Shown here: positions 27,301-36,571 of the stretch, piece by piece
Position numbering within the stretch: position 1 is the stretch's first letter
Layout: each line of letters opens with the position of its first letter
Source of the DNA: Gelatiniphilus marinus
Lineage (GTDB): Bacteria > Bacteroidota > Bacteroidia > Flavobacteriales > Flavobacteriaceae
DNA: 64,000 nt
Reading direction: 5' to 3' (one strand)
Assembly (NCBI RefSeq): GCF_042678305.1
Contig: NZ_JBHUDT010000002.1
Position numbers and translations under genes: made by a program
Notes under the pieces: model-generated
The model's input: only the letters and a program-made list of their open reading frames with translations
What the model was told of the DNA's origin: nothing
Databases searched by the model: none

Positions 27301-28418
27301 GGTTTTTAATTATTTCACATACACCACATATTCAAATAAACGATGCGCTTTATGCCTATACACCTTACGTGCGCGAAATGAATATATGGTTAAAACATGT
27401 TGATACTGTTGAAATTGTAGCGCCAAAAATTAACCAATCGGTTTCAAATATTGAATTGCCATACAAACATGATAAAATTCATTTTAATAAAACACCTTCA
27501 ATAGCTTTTATTTCGGTTAAAAAAAGTTTAGAATCATTAATTAAAATCCCTATAATTTTCAGCACCATTTTTAAAGCCTGCAAAAAAGCAGACCATATTC
27601 ATTTGCGTTGTCCCGGAAATATTGGGCTTTTGGGATGCTTGGTTCAAATATGTTTTCCAAAGAAAATAAAAACAGCAAAATACGCTGGCAATTGGGATTC
27701 AAAAAGTAAGCAACCTTTAAGTTACAGATTACAAAAACGGATTTTAAGCAATATTTTCCTAACTAAAAATATGCAAGTGCTTGTTTATGGAAATTGGGAA
27801 AATCAAACCAGAAACATTAAACCGTTTTTTACGGCAAGTTTTAATGACTCTGAAATTGAAATTCCTAAAGAACGCAATTATGATTCTAAATTAAATTTTG
27901 TTTTTATAGGCACTTTGGTAAAAGGAAAACGACCTCTTTTTGCTATTAAATTAGTGGAACTATTAAAAAAAGAAGGCAAAAATGTTTTTTTAGAATGTTA
28001 TGGCGATGGTGTTTTAAAGGAAGAGTTGCAAGAATATATAACAAAAAACAATTTAGAAGATATCGTTGATTTAAAAGGAAATCAAGATGCATCTGTAATA
28101 AAAAAAACTTTAAAGAAATCACACTTTTTAATACTCGCTTCAAAGTCCGAAGGTTGGCCAAAAGCCATTGCCGAAGCCATGTTTTTTGGAACCATTCCTA
28201 TTGCCACAAAAATTTCGTGCGTACCTTTTATGCTGGATTATGGGAAACGCGGTATATTGATTGATGAAAATTTAGATACTTCCGTCCATCAAATAAAAAA
28301 TCATTTAAAAGATGAATCGCGTTTAAAATCCATGTCAAAAAACGCTAGTAATTGGTCTCAAAATTATACTTTAGAAGCCTTTGAAAAAGAAATTGTTAAA
28401 TTGCTAAAACCACAATGA
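27297..28418 (+). CDS. Glycosyltransferase family 4
   Basis: A 373-residue GT-B enzyme. The N-terminal domain starts RFLIISHTPHIQINDALYAY. The C-terminal domain has FVFIGTLVKGKRPLFAIKLV and the donor site SEGWPKAIAEAMFFGTIPIA with an E-x7-E spacing. It belongs to the coupled run with 4-nt overlaps on both sides. Substrates are unknown. Confidence 0.88.
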   Translation: MRFLIISHTPHIQINDALYAYTPYVREMNIWLKHVDTVEIVAPKINQSVSNIELPYKHDKIHFNKTPSIAFISVKKSLESLIKIPIIFSTIFKACKKADHIHLRCPGNIGLLGCLVQICFPKKIKTAKYAGNWDSKSKQPLSYRLQKRILSNIFLTKNMQVLVYGNWENQTRNIKPFFTASFNDSEIEIPKERNYDSKLNFVFIGTLVKGKRPLFAIKLVELLKKEGKNVFLECYGDGVLKEELQEYITKNNLEDIVDLKGNQDASVIKKTLKKSHFLILASKSEGWPKAIAEAMFFGTIPIATKISCVPFMLDYGKRGILIDENLDTSVHQIKNHLKDESRLKSMSKNASNWSQNYTLEAFEKEIVKLLKPQ

Positions 28419-29485
28419 AAGTATTACAATTAATAGATTCTTTGCAAACAGGGGGCGCAGAACGCACTGCGGTTAATTATGCAAATTTACTGGTTAATGT
28501 AATTGATAAATCTTATCTGTGCACAACACGTTTAGAAGGCGCCTTAAAAAAAACGATAGATTCACAAGTTGAATATATGTTTTTAAATAAGAAGCGCACC
28601 ATAGATTTTAAAGCCATAAATAAACTGAATACATTTATAAAAACACACAAGATTACTTTGGTGCACGCGCATTCAACATCCTATGTGCAAGCAGCTATTT
28701 TAAAACTTTTTAATAGTCGTGTTCAGGTTATATGGCACGATCATAACGGTAACAGAAGCTCACAAGGTTTATTTGAAAATTTGGTGTTAATGTTATGTTC
28801 GTTTTTTTTTAGAAAAGTAATCGTGGTAAATACTAATTTAAAGCTGTGGGCAGAAAACAACCTGTTTACTAAAAAAGTATATTGCCTATCTAATTTTTCT
28901 GTTTTAAAAGAAGAAAATCAACATACCATTTTAAAAGGAAAACAAGGAAATTGTATAGTTTGTTTAGCAAATTTAAGGCATCCCAAAAACCATATAATGC
29001 TCCTTAAAGCATTTAAAAATATTTCAGACTCTAAATTAAATTGGAGTTTGCATTTAGTGGGCGAAGATTTTAACAATGCATATTCAAAACAAATAAAAGC
29101 CTATATTATTGAAAATAAACTGGAAGACCGCATTTTTGTTTATGGTTTACAACAAGATATAAATTATATTTTATCGCAATGCGATATTGGGGTCTTGTCC
29201 TCATCATCTGAAGGGTTGCCATTGTCTTTGTTAGAATACGGATTAGCTAAACTAGCTGTTGTAGCTACAAATGTTGGCGATTGCAATAAGGTTATTACTA
29301 ACAAAGCTGAAGGTGAATTGGTAAACCCTAATGATGTAGATGCTTTTTCAAAAGGCTTATTAAAATATATCAATAATAAAGACGAACGCAAACAGGCAGG
29401 AGAAATGCTATTTAAAAATGTTTCTGCTAATTTTAGTGCCAAAAAAAATCTAGAGCAATTAATTTCAATTTATAGCAACGCGTGA
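28415..29485 (+). CDS. Glycosyltransferase family 4
   Basis: A 356-residue GT-B enzyme with the classic GT4 start KVLQLIDSLQTGGAERTAVN. The donor-binding motif is SEGLPLSLLEYGLAKLAVVA, followed by EGELVNPND. It overlaps the next gene, which uses a GTG start, by 4 nt (GTGA). The TGGAER loop is typical of GT4 enzymes acting on polysaccharide repeats. Confidence 0.9.
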   Translation: MKVLQLIDSLQTGGAERTAVNYANLLVNVIDKSYLCTTRLEGALKKTIDSQVEYMFLNKKRTIDFKAINKLNTFIKTHKITLVHAHSTSYVQAAILKLFNSRVQVIWHDHNGNRSSQGLFENLVLMLCSFFFRKVIVVNTNLKLWAENNLFTKKVYCLSNFSVLKEENQHTILKGKQGNCIVCLANLRHPKNHIMLLKAFKNISDSKLNWSLHLVGEDFNNAYSKQIKAYIIENKLEDRIFVYGLQQDINYILSQCDIGVLSSSSEGLPLSLLEYGLAKLAVVATNVGDCNKVITNKAEGELVNPNDVDAFSKGLLKYINNKDERKQAGEMLFKNVSANFSAKKNLEQLISIYSNA

Positions 29486-30885
29486 AACCCTATAGTTACA
29501 TATCGTTAATTGTGTTTCATCTAGCTTTAGCAGTCGGTATATTTATTTTGCAACCATTGTCTGAACTTTATTTTATTGCTATAGTTGTTATTTGCTTATA
29601 TAGTATAATAAGTGCACCAGAAAAAAAACGATATTTATATGTATTGGGTTCTTGCGCCTATGTTGTTGGATCCGAGGTGTTTTTAAGAATGACGGGAGGT
29701 AATTTATTGTACGAAGCATCAAAGTATTTAGTTATTTTGTTTTTAGTTTTGGGCATGGTTTTGGGCGATGGTATTGATAAAAAATCATATATATACTTTA
29801 TGTATATTTTGGCCTTAATACCGGGTATTGTTGTTGCAGCCCATACACTAGATTTTGAAACCAATGTAAGAACAGCAGTGGCCTTTAACTTAAGCGGTCC
29901 CATTTGTTTAGGAATAGCAGCCTTATATTGCTACAGAAGAAATGTAACTATAAGCGCATTGCAAACTATTTTGTTGGCGGCTATTTTACCATTAATTACC
30001 ACAACAGCTTACTTGTTTTTGTATAATCCTAGTATTAAAGCTGTTTTATCTGGTACTCAATCCAATTTTGAAGCCTCTGGCGGCTTTGGCCCAAATCAAG
30101 TATCAACTGTATTGGGCTTAGGCGTTTTTTTATTGGCAGGGCGATTGTTTTTACAATCTAAGACCCTTTTTTTAAAGATTTTAAACGTTTCAATATTAGC
30201 CTTAATGGCCTATAGAGCCATTATTACATTTAGTAGGGGAGGCGTTTTTGTGGCCGTTATAATAATATTAGCTTTTATTGCCGTGTTTTATTTTAAATCT
30301 TCGTCTAAAACAAAGCTTCGTATAACCTTTACATTGCTTATTTTTGGTTTAGGCATACTGTTAACTTGGTATATAAGTTCTTTAAGTACAGAAGGCTTAA
30401 TCGATAAACGTTACACAAATCAAGATGCTATAGGAAGAGAGAAAGCCGATATAACAACAGGAAGGACAAGCTTACTTGCCAACGAATTAAACGAGTTTTT
30501 CGAAAACCCTTTTTTAGGTGTTGGCGTTGGTAAATTGAAAGAGTTGCGATTTGAAAAAGAAGGCATACAAGCCGCAACGCATAACGAGATGAGCAGAATA
30601 GTAGGAGAACACGGGGTTTTTGGCGTTTTAGCTTTTTCTGTTTTGCTGCTAACGCCCTTGTTTTTAAGATTTAAGAATAGAAGAAACATATATTTCTACT
30701 CCTTTTACTTATTCTGGTTTTTAACCATTAACCATTCATCCATGCGTATTGCAGCACCTGCTTTTATTTACGGCCTGTGTTTGTTGAATATTCAGTTTGA
30801 AAAGCAGACAAATAAAAAAAGCATACTAATTAAAAATGCATCATCGCGAAAAGCAAATGGTAAGCAATCTATTAAAAAGCACTAA
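29482..30885 (+). CDS. O-antigen ligase / polymerase family membrane protein
   Basis: A 467-residue protein with about ten hydrophobic helices and a Wzy_C/WaaL-type periplasmic loop: the conserved pattern THNEMSRIVGEHGVFGV, with His-Asn then Glu-x-Gly, around residue 370. ITFSRGGVFVAV also fits the family. Such proteins either polymerise repeat units or ligate a finished chain to its acceptor. In a locus with a Wzm/Wzt exporter and no flippase, a ligase role is at least as likely as a polymerase role. The start is GTG at 29482, coupled to the previous gene. Confidence 0.85.
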   Translation: MKPYSYISLIVFHLALAVGIFILQPLSELYFIAIVVICLYSIISAPEKKRYLYVLGSCAYVVGSEVFLRMTGGNLLYEASKYLVILFLVLGMVLGDGIDKKSYIYFMYILALIPGIVVAAHTLDFETNVRTAVAFNLSGPICLGIAALYCYRRNVTISALQTILLAAILPLITTTAYLFLYNPSIKAVLSGTQSNFEASGGFGPNQVSTVLGLGVFLLAGRLFLQSKTLFLKILNVSILALMAYRAIITFSRGGVFVAVIIILAFIAVFYFKSSSKTKLRITFTLLIFGLGILLTWYISSLSTEGLIDKRYTNQDAIGREKADITTGRTSLLANELNEFFENPFLGVGVGKLKELRFEKEGIQAATHNEMSRIVGEHGVFGVLAFSVLLLTPLFLRFKNRRNIYFYSFYLFWFLTINHSSMRIAAPAFIYGLCLLNIQFEKQTNKKSILIKNASSRKANGKQSIKKH

Positions 30886-30896
30886 ATTTTATACAG

Positions 30897-31910
30897 ATGA
30901 AAACCCTATTGTACATAGGAAACAAGCTATCAAACCAAGGTAAAACAGTAACCTCTATTGAAACCTTAGGTAAGTTTCTTGAAGCTGAAGGCTATATAGT
31001 TAAAACCGCTTCAAGTAAAACAAATAAGGTTTTAAGGTTGATGGATATGCTGTACCATGTAATAAAATACAGGAAGCAAACACATTTTGTTTTAATAGAT
31101 ACTTACAGCACCTCTAATTTTTACTATGCTTTTTTTGTTAGCCAGTTGTGTTGTTTTTTAAACTTGAAATATATACCGATTTTAAGAGGTGGCAATTTAC
31201 CCAATCGTTTAAAATCGCACCCTAAATTATCAAAACCCATATTTAACAAGTCCCATATAAATGTGGCACCATCAAAATATATACTATCCAATTTTGAAGC
31301 AATGGGATATTCAAACGTAGTTTGTATTCCTAATACCATCGAAATAAAAAAATACCCATTTAAATTACGGAGTTTCGATAAGATAAAATTATTGTGGGTG
31401 CGTTCATTCTCAAAAATCTATAATCCGCTATTGGCAATTCAAGTTTTAAAAGCATTAAAAGATGAAAACATAGAAACCGAACTTTGTATGGTCGGTCCAG
31501 AAAACGACGGAAGTTTGCAAGAAACTAAAAACTATGCAAAAGAACTTAATCTTGAAGTTGACTTTAAAGGGAAGCTTAATAAAGACGCATGGGTAAAATT
31601 ATCAGAAAGTTTCAATATTTTTATAAACACCACCAATTTTGATAATATGCCAGTAAGTGTTATTGAGGCCATGGCCGTGGGGTTGCCTGTTGTTTCTACA
31701 AATGTGGGCGGTATGCCTTATTTGATTTCCACCGGTAAAAATGGAATTTTAATAGAACCCAATAATGCTGAAGCGTTTGTAAATGCCATCAAAAAAATTA
31801 AAAATCAACCAGAAAAAACAATCGATATAATAACTTCAGCTAGAAAAAAAGCCGAAGCATTTAATTGGGGCACAGTTAAAAACCAATGGATTAAATTATT
31901 TAATAATTAG
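30897..31910 (+). CDS. Glycosyltransferase family 4
   Basis: A 337-residue GT-B enzyme starting KTLLYIGNKLSNQGKTVTSI. The C-terminal half has IKLLWVRSFSKIYNPLLAIQ and the donor site NMPVSVIEAMAVGLPVVSTN, with E-x7-E and GGMPYLISTGKNGILI. It is 11 nt downstream of the ligase-like gene. It is the last sugar transferase before the initiating transferase. Confidence 0.9.
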   Translation: MKTLLYIGNKLSNQGKTVTSIETLGKFLEAEGYIVKTASSKTNKVLRLMDMLYHVIKYRKQTHFVLIDTYSTSNFYYAFFVSQLCCFLNLKYIPILRGGNLPNRLKSHPKLSKPIFNKSHINVAPSKYILSNFEAMGYSNVVCIPNTIEIKKYPFKLRSFDKIKLLWVRSFSKIYNPLLAIQVLKALKDENIETELCMVGPENDGSLQETKNYAKELNLEVDFKGKLNKDAWVKLSESFNIFINTTNFDNMPVSVIEAMAVGLPVVSTNVGGMPYLISTGKNGILIEPNNAEAFVNAIKKIKNQPEKTIDIITSARKKAEAFNWGTVKNQWIKLFNN

Positions 31911-31964
31911 AGCTCAAATAAATTTACTTGCTATATTTATGCACTCTCGATTTAATCATTAAGA

Positions 31965-33356
31965 ATGCCAAAAAAAGGAATTCATTTTAATATTTCAGAA
32001 CGTAAAGTCCTGCTTCGCATATTCGATATTATTTCGGTGCTTGCTGTATTGTATTTTCTTAGCCTTACATTCGATTTCGATTATTTTACCATCACTAAAG
32101 AAAACTGGACCTGGGTTGTTGTTCTTGTGCTTTACATCTCTGTTTTTGGCACCATATTCGAACTTTACGATTTGCAAAAATCCAGTAAAATAGAATCTGT
32201 ATTTGCCAACATTGTACTTACAGCGTCTATTACCGTTTTGTTCTATTTTTTAACCCCATTTTTAACCCCTTTGTTGCCCGACAATCGTTTACAGATTCTA
32301 TACTTTTATGTGGCCATATTATTTGCGCTTTTTGTTTGGAGGCTGGCCTATATAACATTTATAGTGTCTCCAAGATTTTACAAAAAAGTGCTTATTGTTG
32401 GCGAAACATCCAATATTCAAGCTATTGTTGAGGCTTTTAATATGGCAGACCCTAATTATAAAATAGTGGGTTTTATTAATTGTGAAATAAATAAAGCTGA
32501 AAAAGTTAAATTTAAAGGTATTGTTGAGTATAGCCCCAAGCAAATTTATCAGGTCATTAAAGATGAAAATATATCTGAAGTCGTTATAGCCAGTTACAAC
32601 TCAGAAACCATAGCACCAACTATTTATAAAGACCTCACCGCTCTTTTGGAAGGTGGTTTTTCAATAAGGGAATACACCCAAGTTTACGAGGATTTAACTC
32701 TTAGAATTCCCATACAATTTATTGGAAAAGATTTTTATAAGTATTTCCCTTTTAGTAGGAGCAACCAAAATAAATTGTATTTGTTTTTTCATCGTTTCTT
32801 CGATATCCTTATTTCTATATTGGGCATTTTAGCAGGCATTTTGTTATTGCCATTTATCCTTTTAGGAAATGCTATTTGCAACAGGGGAATGCTATTTTAT
32901 ACTCAAGAACGCATTGGTAAGCACGGAAACCTGTTTAAGATTATTAAATTTAGGACCATGATTGAAAATGCTGAAAAAGAAGGTGCGGTTTGGGCTAAGA
33001 AAAACGATTCTAGAATCACCAAATTCGGTAAATTTTTAAGGCATTCCAGATTAGACGAAATTCCTCAATTTTGGAATATATTAAAGGGCGATATGAGTTT
33101 AATTGGCCCTAGGCCAGAACGCCCCTATTTTGTAAGAGAACTATCCCAGTTACTTCCGTTTTACGAAACCCGCCACATTGTAAAACCCGGCTTAACAGGT
33201 TGGGCGCAGGTAAAAACCAGATACGGCTCATCGGTTGATGATAGCCTTCTTAAACTGCAATACGATTTGTATTATATTAAACACCGAAGCTTTTTTCTGG
33301 ATGCTAATATTCTTGTAAAAACACTAAGTACGATGATATTTTTTAGAGGACAGTGA
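31965..33356 (+). CDS. Initiating sugar-phosphate transferase (polyprenyl glycosylphosphotransferase)
   Basis: A 463-residue WcaJ/WbaP-type protein. About four N-terminal helices precede a CoA-binding-like domain (VLIVGETSNIQAIVEAF), then a membrane helix (ILISILGILAGILLLPFILL) and the catalytic Bac_transf domain (FKIIKFRTM, SRLDEIPQFWNILKGDMSL, IGPRPERP, KPGLTGWAQV). It transfers a sugar-1-phosphate to undecaprenyl phosphate, the first committed step of the repeat. It closes the plus-strand locus and converges with the DUF4105 gene. Confidence 0.92.
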   Translation: MPKKGIHFNISERKVLLRIFDIISVLAVLYFLSLTFDFDYFTITKENWTWVVVLVLYISVFGTIFELYDLQKSSKIESVFANIVLTASITVLFYFLTPFLTPLLPDNRLQILYFYVAILFALFVWRLAYITFIVSPRFYKKVLIVGETSNIQAIVEAFNMADPNYKIVGFINCEINKAEKVKFKGIVEYSPKQIYQVIKDENISEVVIASYNSETIAPTIYKDLTALLEGGFSIREYTQVYEDLTLRIPIQFIGKDFYKYFPFSRSNQNKLYLFFHRFFDILISILGILAGILLLPFILLGNAICNRGMLFYTQERIGKHGNLFKIIKFRTMIENAEKEGAVWAKKNDSRITKFGKFLRHSRLDEIPQFWNILKGDMSLIGPRPERPYFVRELSQLLPFYETRHIVKPGLTGWAQVKTRYGSSVDDSLLKLQYDLYYIKHRSFFLDANILVKTLSTMIFFRGQ

Positions 33357-33379
33357 TTTTAGTTTTCTGTCATCGGTCT

Positions 33380-34549
33380 TTAGTCATTAAAAAACTTTAT
33401 CAAATGCACATATCTAATAAATAGCGCAATTAAAAACGGTATTAATCCAATGGCGAAAGCCTGTACACCAATTAACCAATGCAGCGTTAGTAAACAAAGT
33501 AAAATTACCAAAAACTTTAAATATTTAATAAACCAGTTGCTTGGTTTCTTTTTTAATAATTGTGGTGCCATAAATAAATTAAGTGCAAAAGCCCAAAGCA
33601 AATTGTAGTTTTGGTGCGTTCCGGCGTGGTCTGTTGCAAGCCAAAGCAGTAAAACAAATACGCCAACAATACCTGTAATGCTAAATAAAAAAATGTCTAG
33701 CCATGTACTGCGTGTGCTGGTTTTTTGGTTTTTGTAAGTGATATAAAGTATAATTAACCCGATAACTCCAAAAACGAAAAGCGGACTGGTAAAAAAAGCA
33801 GTTGGTTTAACACTGTTTTTTTGAGTGTAAAGTGTTTTACTTTCTTTTACTAAAGGTTTATTGCTATTTTTTATGGTTGCATTTTCAAAGAATTGATAAA
33901 CAAATTCTGGTAAAAACATGTGTTGTTCTGGTGTGGCTTTTATATCTATTACCGAGCCTAAAGCCACATCAATCCCCAAGCTTCCCCAAGAATTTTTGTT
34001 GAGGTTATCGTGTATTAATGTCCTAAACGTTTCTTGTTTAAAACCTTTAGGTTGGTTAAAAGCAATGTTGTTATTAAGGGCAATATTGGTAACATCTTTA
34101 ATTTTTGTAGCGCAATTATCAAAAAAGAACTCATATAAATATTCCCTGTTTTCAGGCTTGTAATTATTAACTAAAAAATTATAAAGTTTCTGTTTTTCGG
34201 GTTGCGTAAGGTTTAAAACCTGTTCTTTAACGGTTCTGTTTTGCCTTACATAAAAGCTTAAAAAATCATAGTAGTTGCTAGTTCCTAACGAATAGTTTAG
34301 TTTGCCTCTAGCAAAGTTTAAATAAAAATTAGGAGCTTCAAAATCAAAGCGGCCATAATCAAATGTTTTGTCTAAATTATTTGAAGCATCTTTAATTCTA
34401 AAGGCATTATGCCCAAATGCATCATTTAAAGATAAACCGGGAGCAATAGTTAATACGCTAATTTCAGCATCGTTTGATAACTCGATTTGTTGCCCAAAAA
34501 AAACTTTTGAAATTAATAAAAGAAATAAAAGAGATCCTGTTTTTTTCAT
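33380..34549 (-). CDS. DUF4105 domain protein, membrane-anchored
   Basis: A 389-residue protein with a signal peptide (MKKTGSLLFLLLISKVFFGQ). A periplasmic DUF4105 region (SLNDAFGHNAFRIKD, NFARGKLNYSLG, FFFDNCATKIKDV) follows, and then about five C-terminal transmembrane helices. The His and Asn-Cys residues in FGHNAF and DNCATK look like a papain-like active site, but the reaction is unknown. It stands alone, convergent with the polysaccharide locus. Confidence 0.8.
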   Translation of the reverse strand: MKKTGSLLFLLLISKVFFGQQIELSNDAEISVLTIAPGLSLNDAFGHNAFRIKDASNNLDKTFDYGRFDFEAPNFYLNFARGKLNYSLGTSNYYDFLSFYVRQNRTVKEQVLNLTQPEKQKLYNFLVNNYKPENREYLYEFFFDNCATKIKDVTNIALNNNIAFNQPKGFKQETFRTLIHDNLNKNSWGSLGIDVALGSVIDIKATPEQHMFLPEFVYQFFENATIKNSNKPLVKESKTLYTQKNSVKPTAFFTSPLFVFGVIGLIILYITYKNQKTSTRSTWLDIFLFSITGIVGVFVLLLWLATDHAGTHQNYNLLWAFALNLFMAPQLLKKKPSNWFIKYLKFLVILLCLLTLHWLIGVQAFAIGLIPFLIALFIRYVHLIKFFND

Positions 34550-34610
34550 TTAATATTCAATTTTTCCGCTTTGCTATAATTTTTATTGGCTAAATATCCA
34601 TCCATTAGGA

Positions 34611-35708
34611 TCATCTAAAAATACTTAAATCGAGTTTTAAGGAGAACACATTCGAGTACAGTGCCACACTTTGGTCGCCAATATCGGTAAAGGCATAATC
34701 TATTTGGATGCCATTGTATTTAAAGCCCACTCCAAAACTAGGTTGAAAGCCTAATTGCTGGGTGTTGTCAATTTGCAATTCATTTTGAAAATTGCCAACG
34801 CCTGCTCGTAAATAAACCATATCGATATAGCCAAACTCAAATCCTAAAGCGGGATTGATGCTGGCCAAAGATGATGAAATAATATCGTTGTTTTCTTCAA
34901 ACCGAACATTCAAATTTACTGCCGTTAAAAGCGTATAATCTACATTAAAATCTACTAATTTTGAGACACCTATTTGTAGTTTCGGAATAGTGATTTCGGT
35001 AGTTTCTGGTAGTTCCTGGTTTTGTCCTGCAACTGCATTTTGTATTTTAGAAAACTCGTCTTCATCAATAGCCCAGGCATTAAATGTTGTTGTGATATCG
35101 CGTGCCATAACACCAAATTTCCAGTTGTTTTTAGTTTTAAACTGAATGCCAGCATCAAAACCAAAACCCCACGATGAGGCAAAATCGCCAATAATCCTTC
35201 TAATTACTTTTGCATTTATCCCGTAATTCAAACCTTGAACGGGCAGTTTTCGGGCATACGAAAAGGTTAGTCCGTAATCGGCAGTAGAGAATAAACTAAT
35301 TCTGTCGTAATTTATATTACCTTGTGCATCAATAAGTTGTGTGGTGTTTAAAATGTCGTCAACCGCAAATCGAATTAACGAGATGCCAATAGCACTTCGG
35401 TTATCGAGCGGCATCGCAAAGGCTGCATAATCGTAATTGGCAATGTTGGCAAAATAGCTGGAATGCATTAAAGCGATCTGGTTGTCTTTCAAAGCCAAAA
35501 GTCCGGCAGGATTCCAATAGCCCGAGTTCACATCGTTGGTATGTGCCGTAACCGCGCTGCTCATGCCCAAAGCGGCGGCATCAACGCCAATATTCATAAA
35601 CTCGTTGGAGTATTTTCTAACGGTTTGAGAACACAGCGTTAGTGTTAAAAAGCAAAATAATGTGGTTATGTAAGCCTTCAATCGCAAATTTTTTACAAAT
35701 ATGCACAT
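34611..35708 (-). CDS. PorV/PorQ-family outer-membrane beta-barrel protein
   Basis: A 365-residue protein with an N-terminal signal sequence (YITTLFCFLTLTLCSQT). The mature start is typical of the PorV family (GVDAAALGMSSAVTA, NSGYWNPAGLLAL). The remainder alternates aromatic strands and ends with LYSNVFSLKLDLSIF, a barrel end. PorV is a shuttle of the type IX secretion system. This member is probably a paralogue (PorV2-like), because the core por genes are not next to it. It lies 61 bp upstream of the DUF4105 gene on the same strand. Confidence 0.78.
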   Translation of the reverse strand: MCIFVKNLRLKAYITTLFCFLTLTLCSQTVRKYSNEFMNIGVDAAALGMSSAVTAHTNDVNSGYWNPAGLLALKDNQIALMHSSYFANIANYDYAAFAMPLDNRSAIGISLIRFAVDDILNTTQLIDAQGNINYDRISLFSTADYGLTFSYARKLPVQGLNYGINAKVIRRIIGDFASSWGFGFDAGIQFKTKNNWKFGVMARDITTTFNAWAIDEDEFSKIQNAVAGQNQELPETTEITIPKLQIGVSKLVDFNVDYTLLTAVNLNVRFEENNDIISSSLASINPALGFEFGYIDMVYLRAGVGNFQNELQIDNTQQLGFQPSFGVGFKYNGIQIDYAFTDIGDQSVALYSNVFSLKLDLSIFR

Positions 35709-35788
35709 AATTTATAACCTATAAACTTGAAATAATAACAGATATTGTTTCATAGTTGTTTTTCACAACAATAGTTTGTTATTTTTAC

Positions 35789-35818
35789 AAAATAAAACAA
35801 AATAAAACAAAATAAAAT
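35789..35818 (+). repeat. Three tandem copies of a 10-bp A-rich unit before pssA
   Basis: The unit AAAATAAAAC is present twice exactly (35789-35798 and 35799-35808) and a third time with a final T instead of C (35809-35818). The third copy runs into the pssA start codon at 35817. The array occupies the place of a ribosome binding site and could change leader length by slippage. Confidence 0.8.
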
Positions 35819-36566
35819 GAAGCGATATATCCCCAATGCATTAACTCTTTTAAACCTTTTTTCAGGATCTGTTGCTGTAATTTTTGCTGTTAACAATAAC
35901 TTTGTGGCAGCGGCTTTGTTTGTGTTTCTTGGTATTTTCTTCGATTTTTTTGATGGTTTTGCTGCCCGAAAGCTAAATGTACAAAGCGAATTGGGCGTGC
36001 AATTGGATTCTTTGGCTGATATGGTAACCAGCGGATTGGTGCCCGGGATTATTATGTTTAAACTTATTGGCTTAACGCAACTTGCTTGGATAGATGATTT
36101 TTACCAAACCAATGCTTTTAATTCGCTTTTAAAAATAACAGGCGGAAGCTTTTTGCCCTTTTTAGGTTTGGCAATTACTTTGGCATCGGCCTATAGATTG
36201 GCCAAATTTAATATTGATACCGAGCAACAAAGCTATTTTAAAGGCTTGCCAACACCAGCAAATACCCTGTTAATTGTATCGCTTCCGTTAATTATGGAAT
36301 ATCAAAATAGCGATTTAATAAATTCCATAATTTTAAACCATTGGTTTTTAATTGGCTTAACCGCTTTTAGCTGTTGGATATTAAACGCCAACATTAAGCT
36401 ATTTGCTTTAAAATTTAAAGATTGGAGTTTTAAAAACAATGCCTCACGTTACGTTTTTGTACTACTGTGTATTGTGCTTTTAATTATACTGCAGTTTGCA
36501 GCAATTCCCATAATTATTTTGCTTTATATTTCTATGTCTGTTTTAGATAACCTAACTTCAAAATAA
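35817..36566 (+). CDS. pssA: CDP-diacylglycerol-serine O-phosphatidyltransferase
   Basis: A 249-residue membrane protein. The CDP-alcohol phosphotransferase motif DG-x2-AR-x8-G-x3-D-x3-D is complete, from DGFAAR (about 45-50) to DSLAD. It begins KRYIPNALTLLNLFSGS, as usual for PssA, and has about seven helices. It makes phosphatidylserine from CDP-diacylglycerol and serine, the route to phosphatidylethanolamine. The DUF808 gene follows 5 nt after the stop. Confidence 0.88.
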   Translation: MKRYIPNALTLLNLFSGSVAVIFAVNNNFVAAALFVFLGIFFDFFDGFAARKLNVQSELGVQLDSLADMVTSGLVPGIIMFKLIGLTQLAWIDDFYQTNAFNSLLKITGGSFLPFLGLAITLASAYRLAKFNIDTEQQSYFKGLPTPANTLLIVSLPLIMEYQNSDLINSIILNHWFLIGLTAFSCWILNANIKLFALKFKDWSFKNNASRYVFVLLCIVLLIILQFAAIPIIILLYISMSVLDNLTSK

Positions 36567-36571
36567 AAAAT

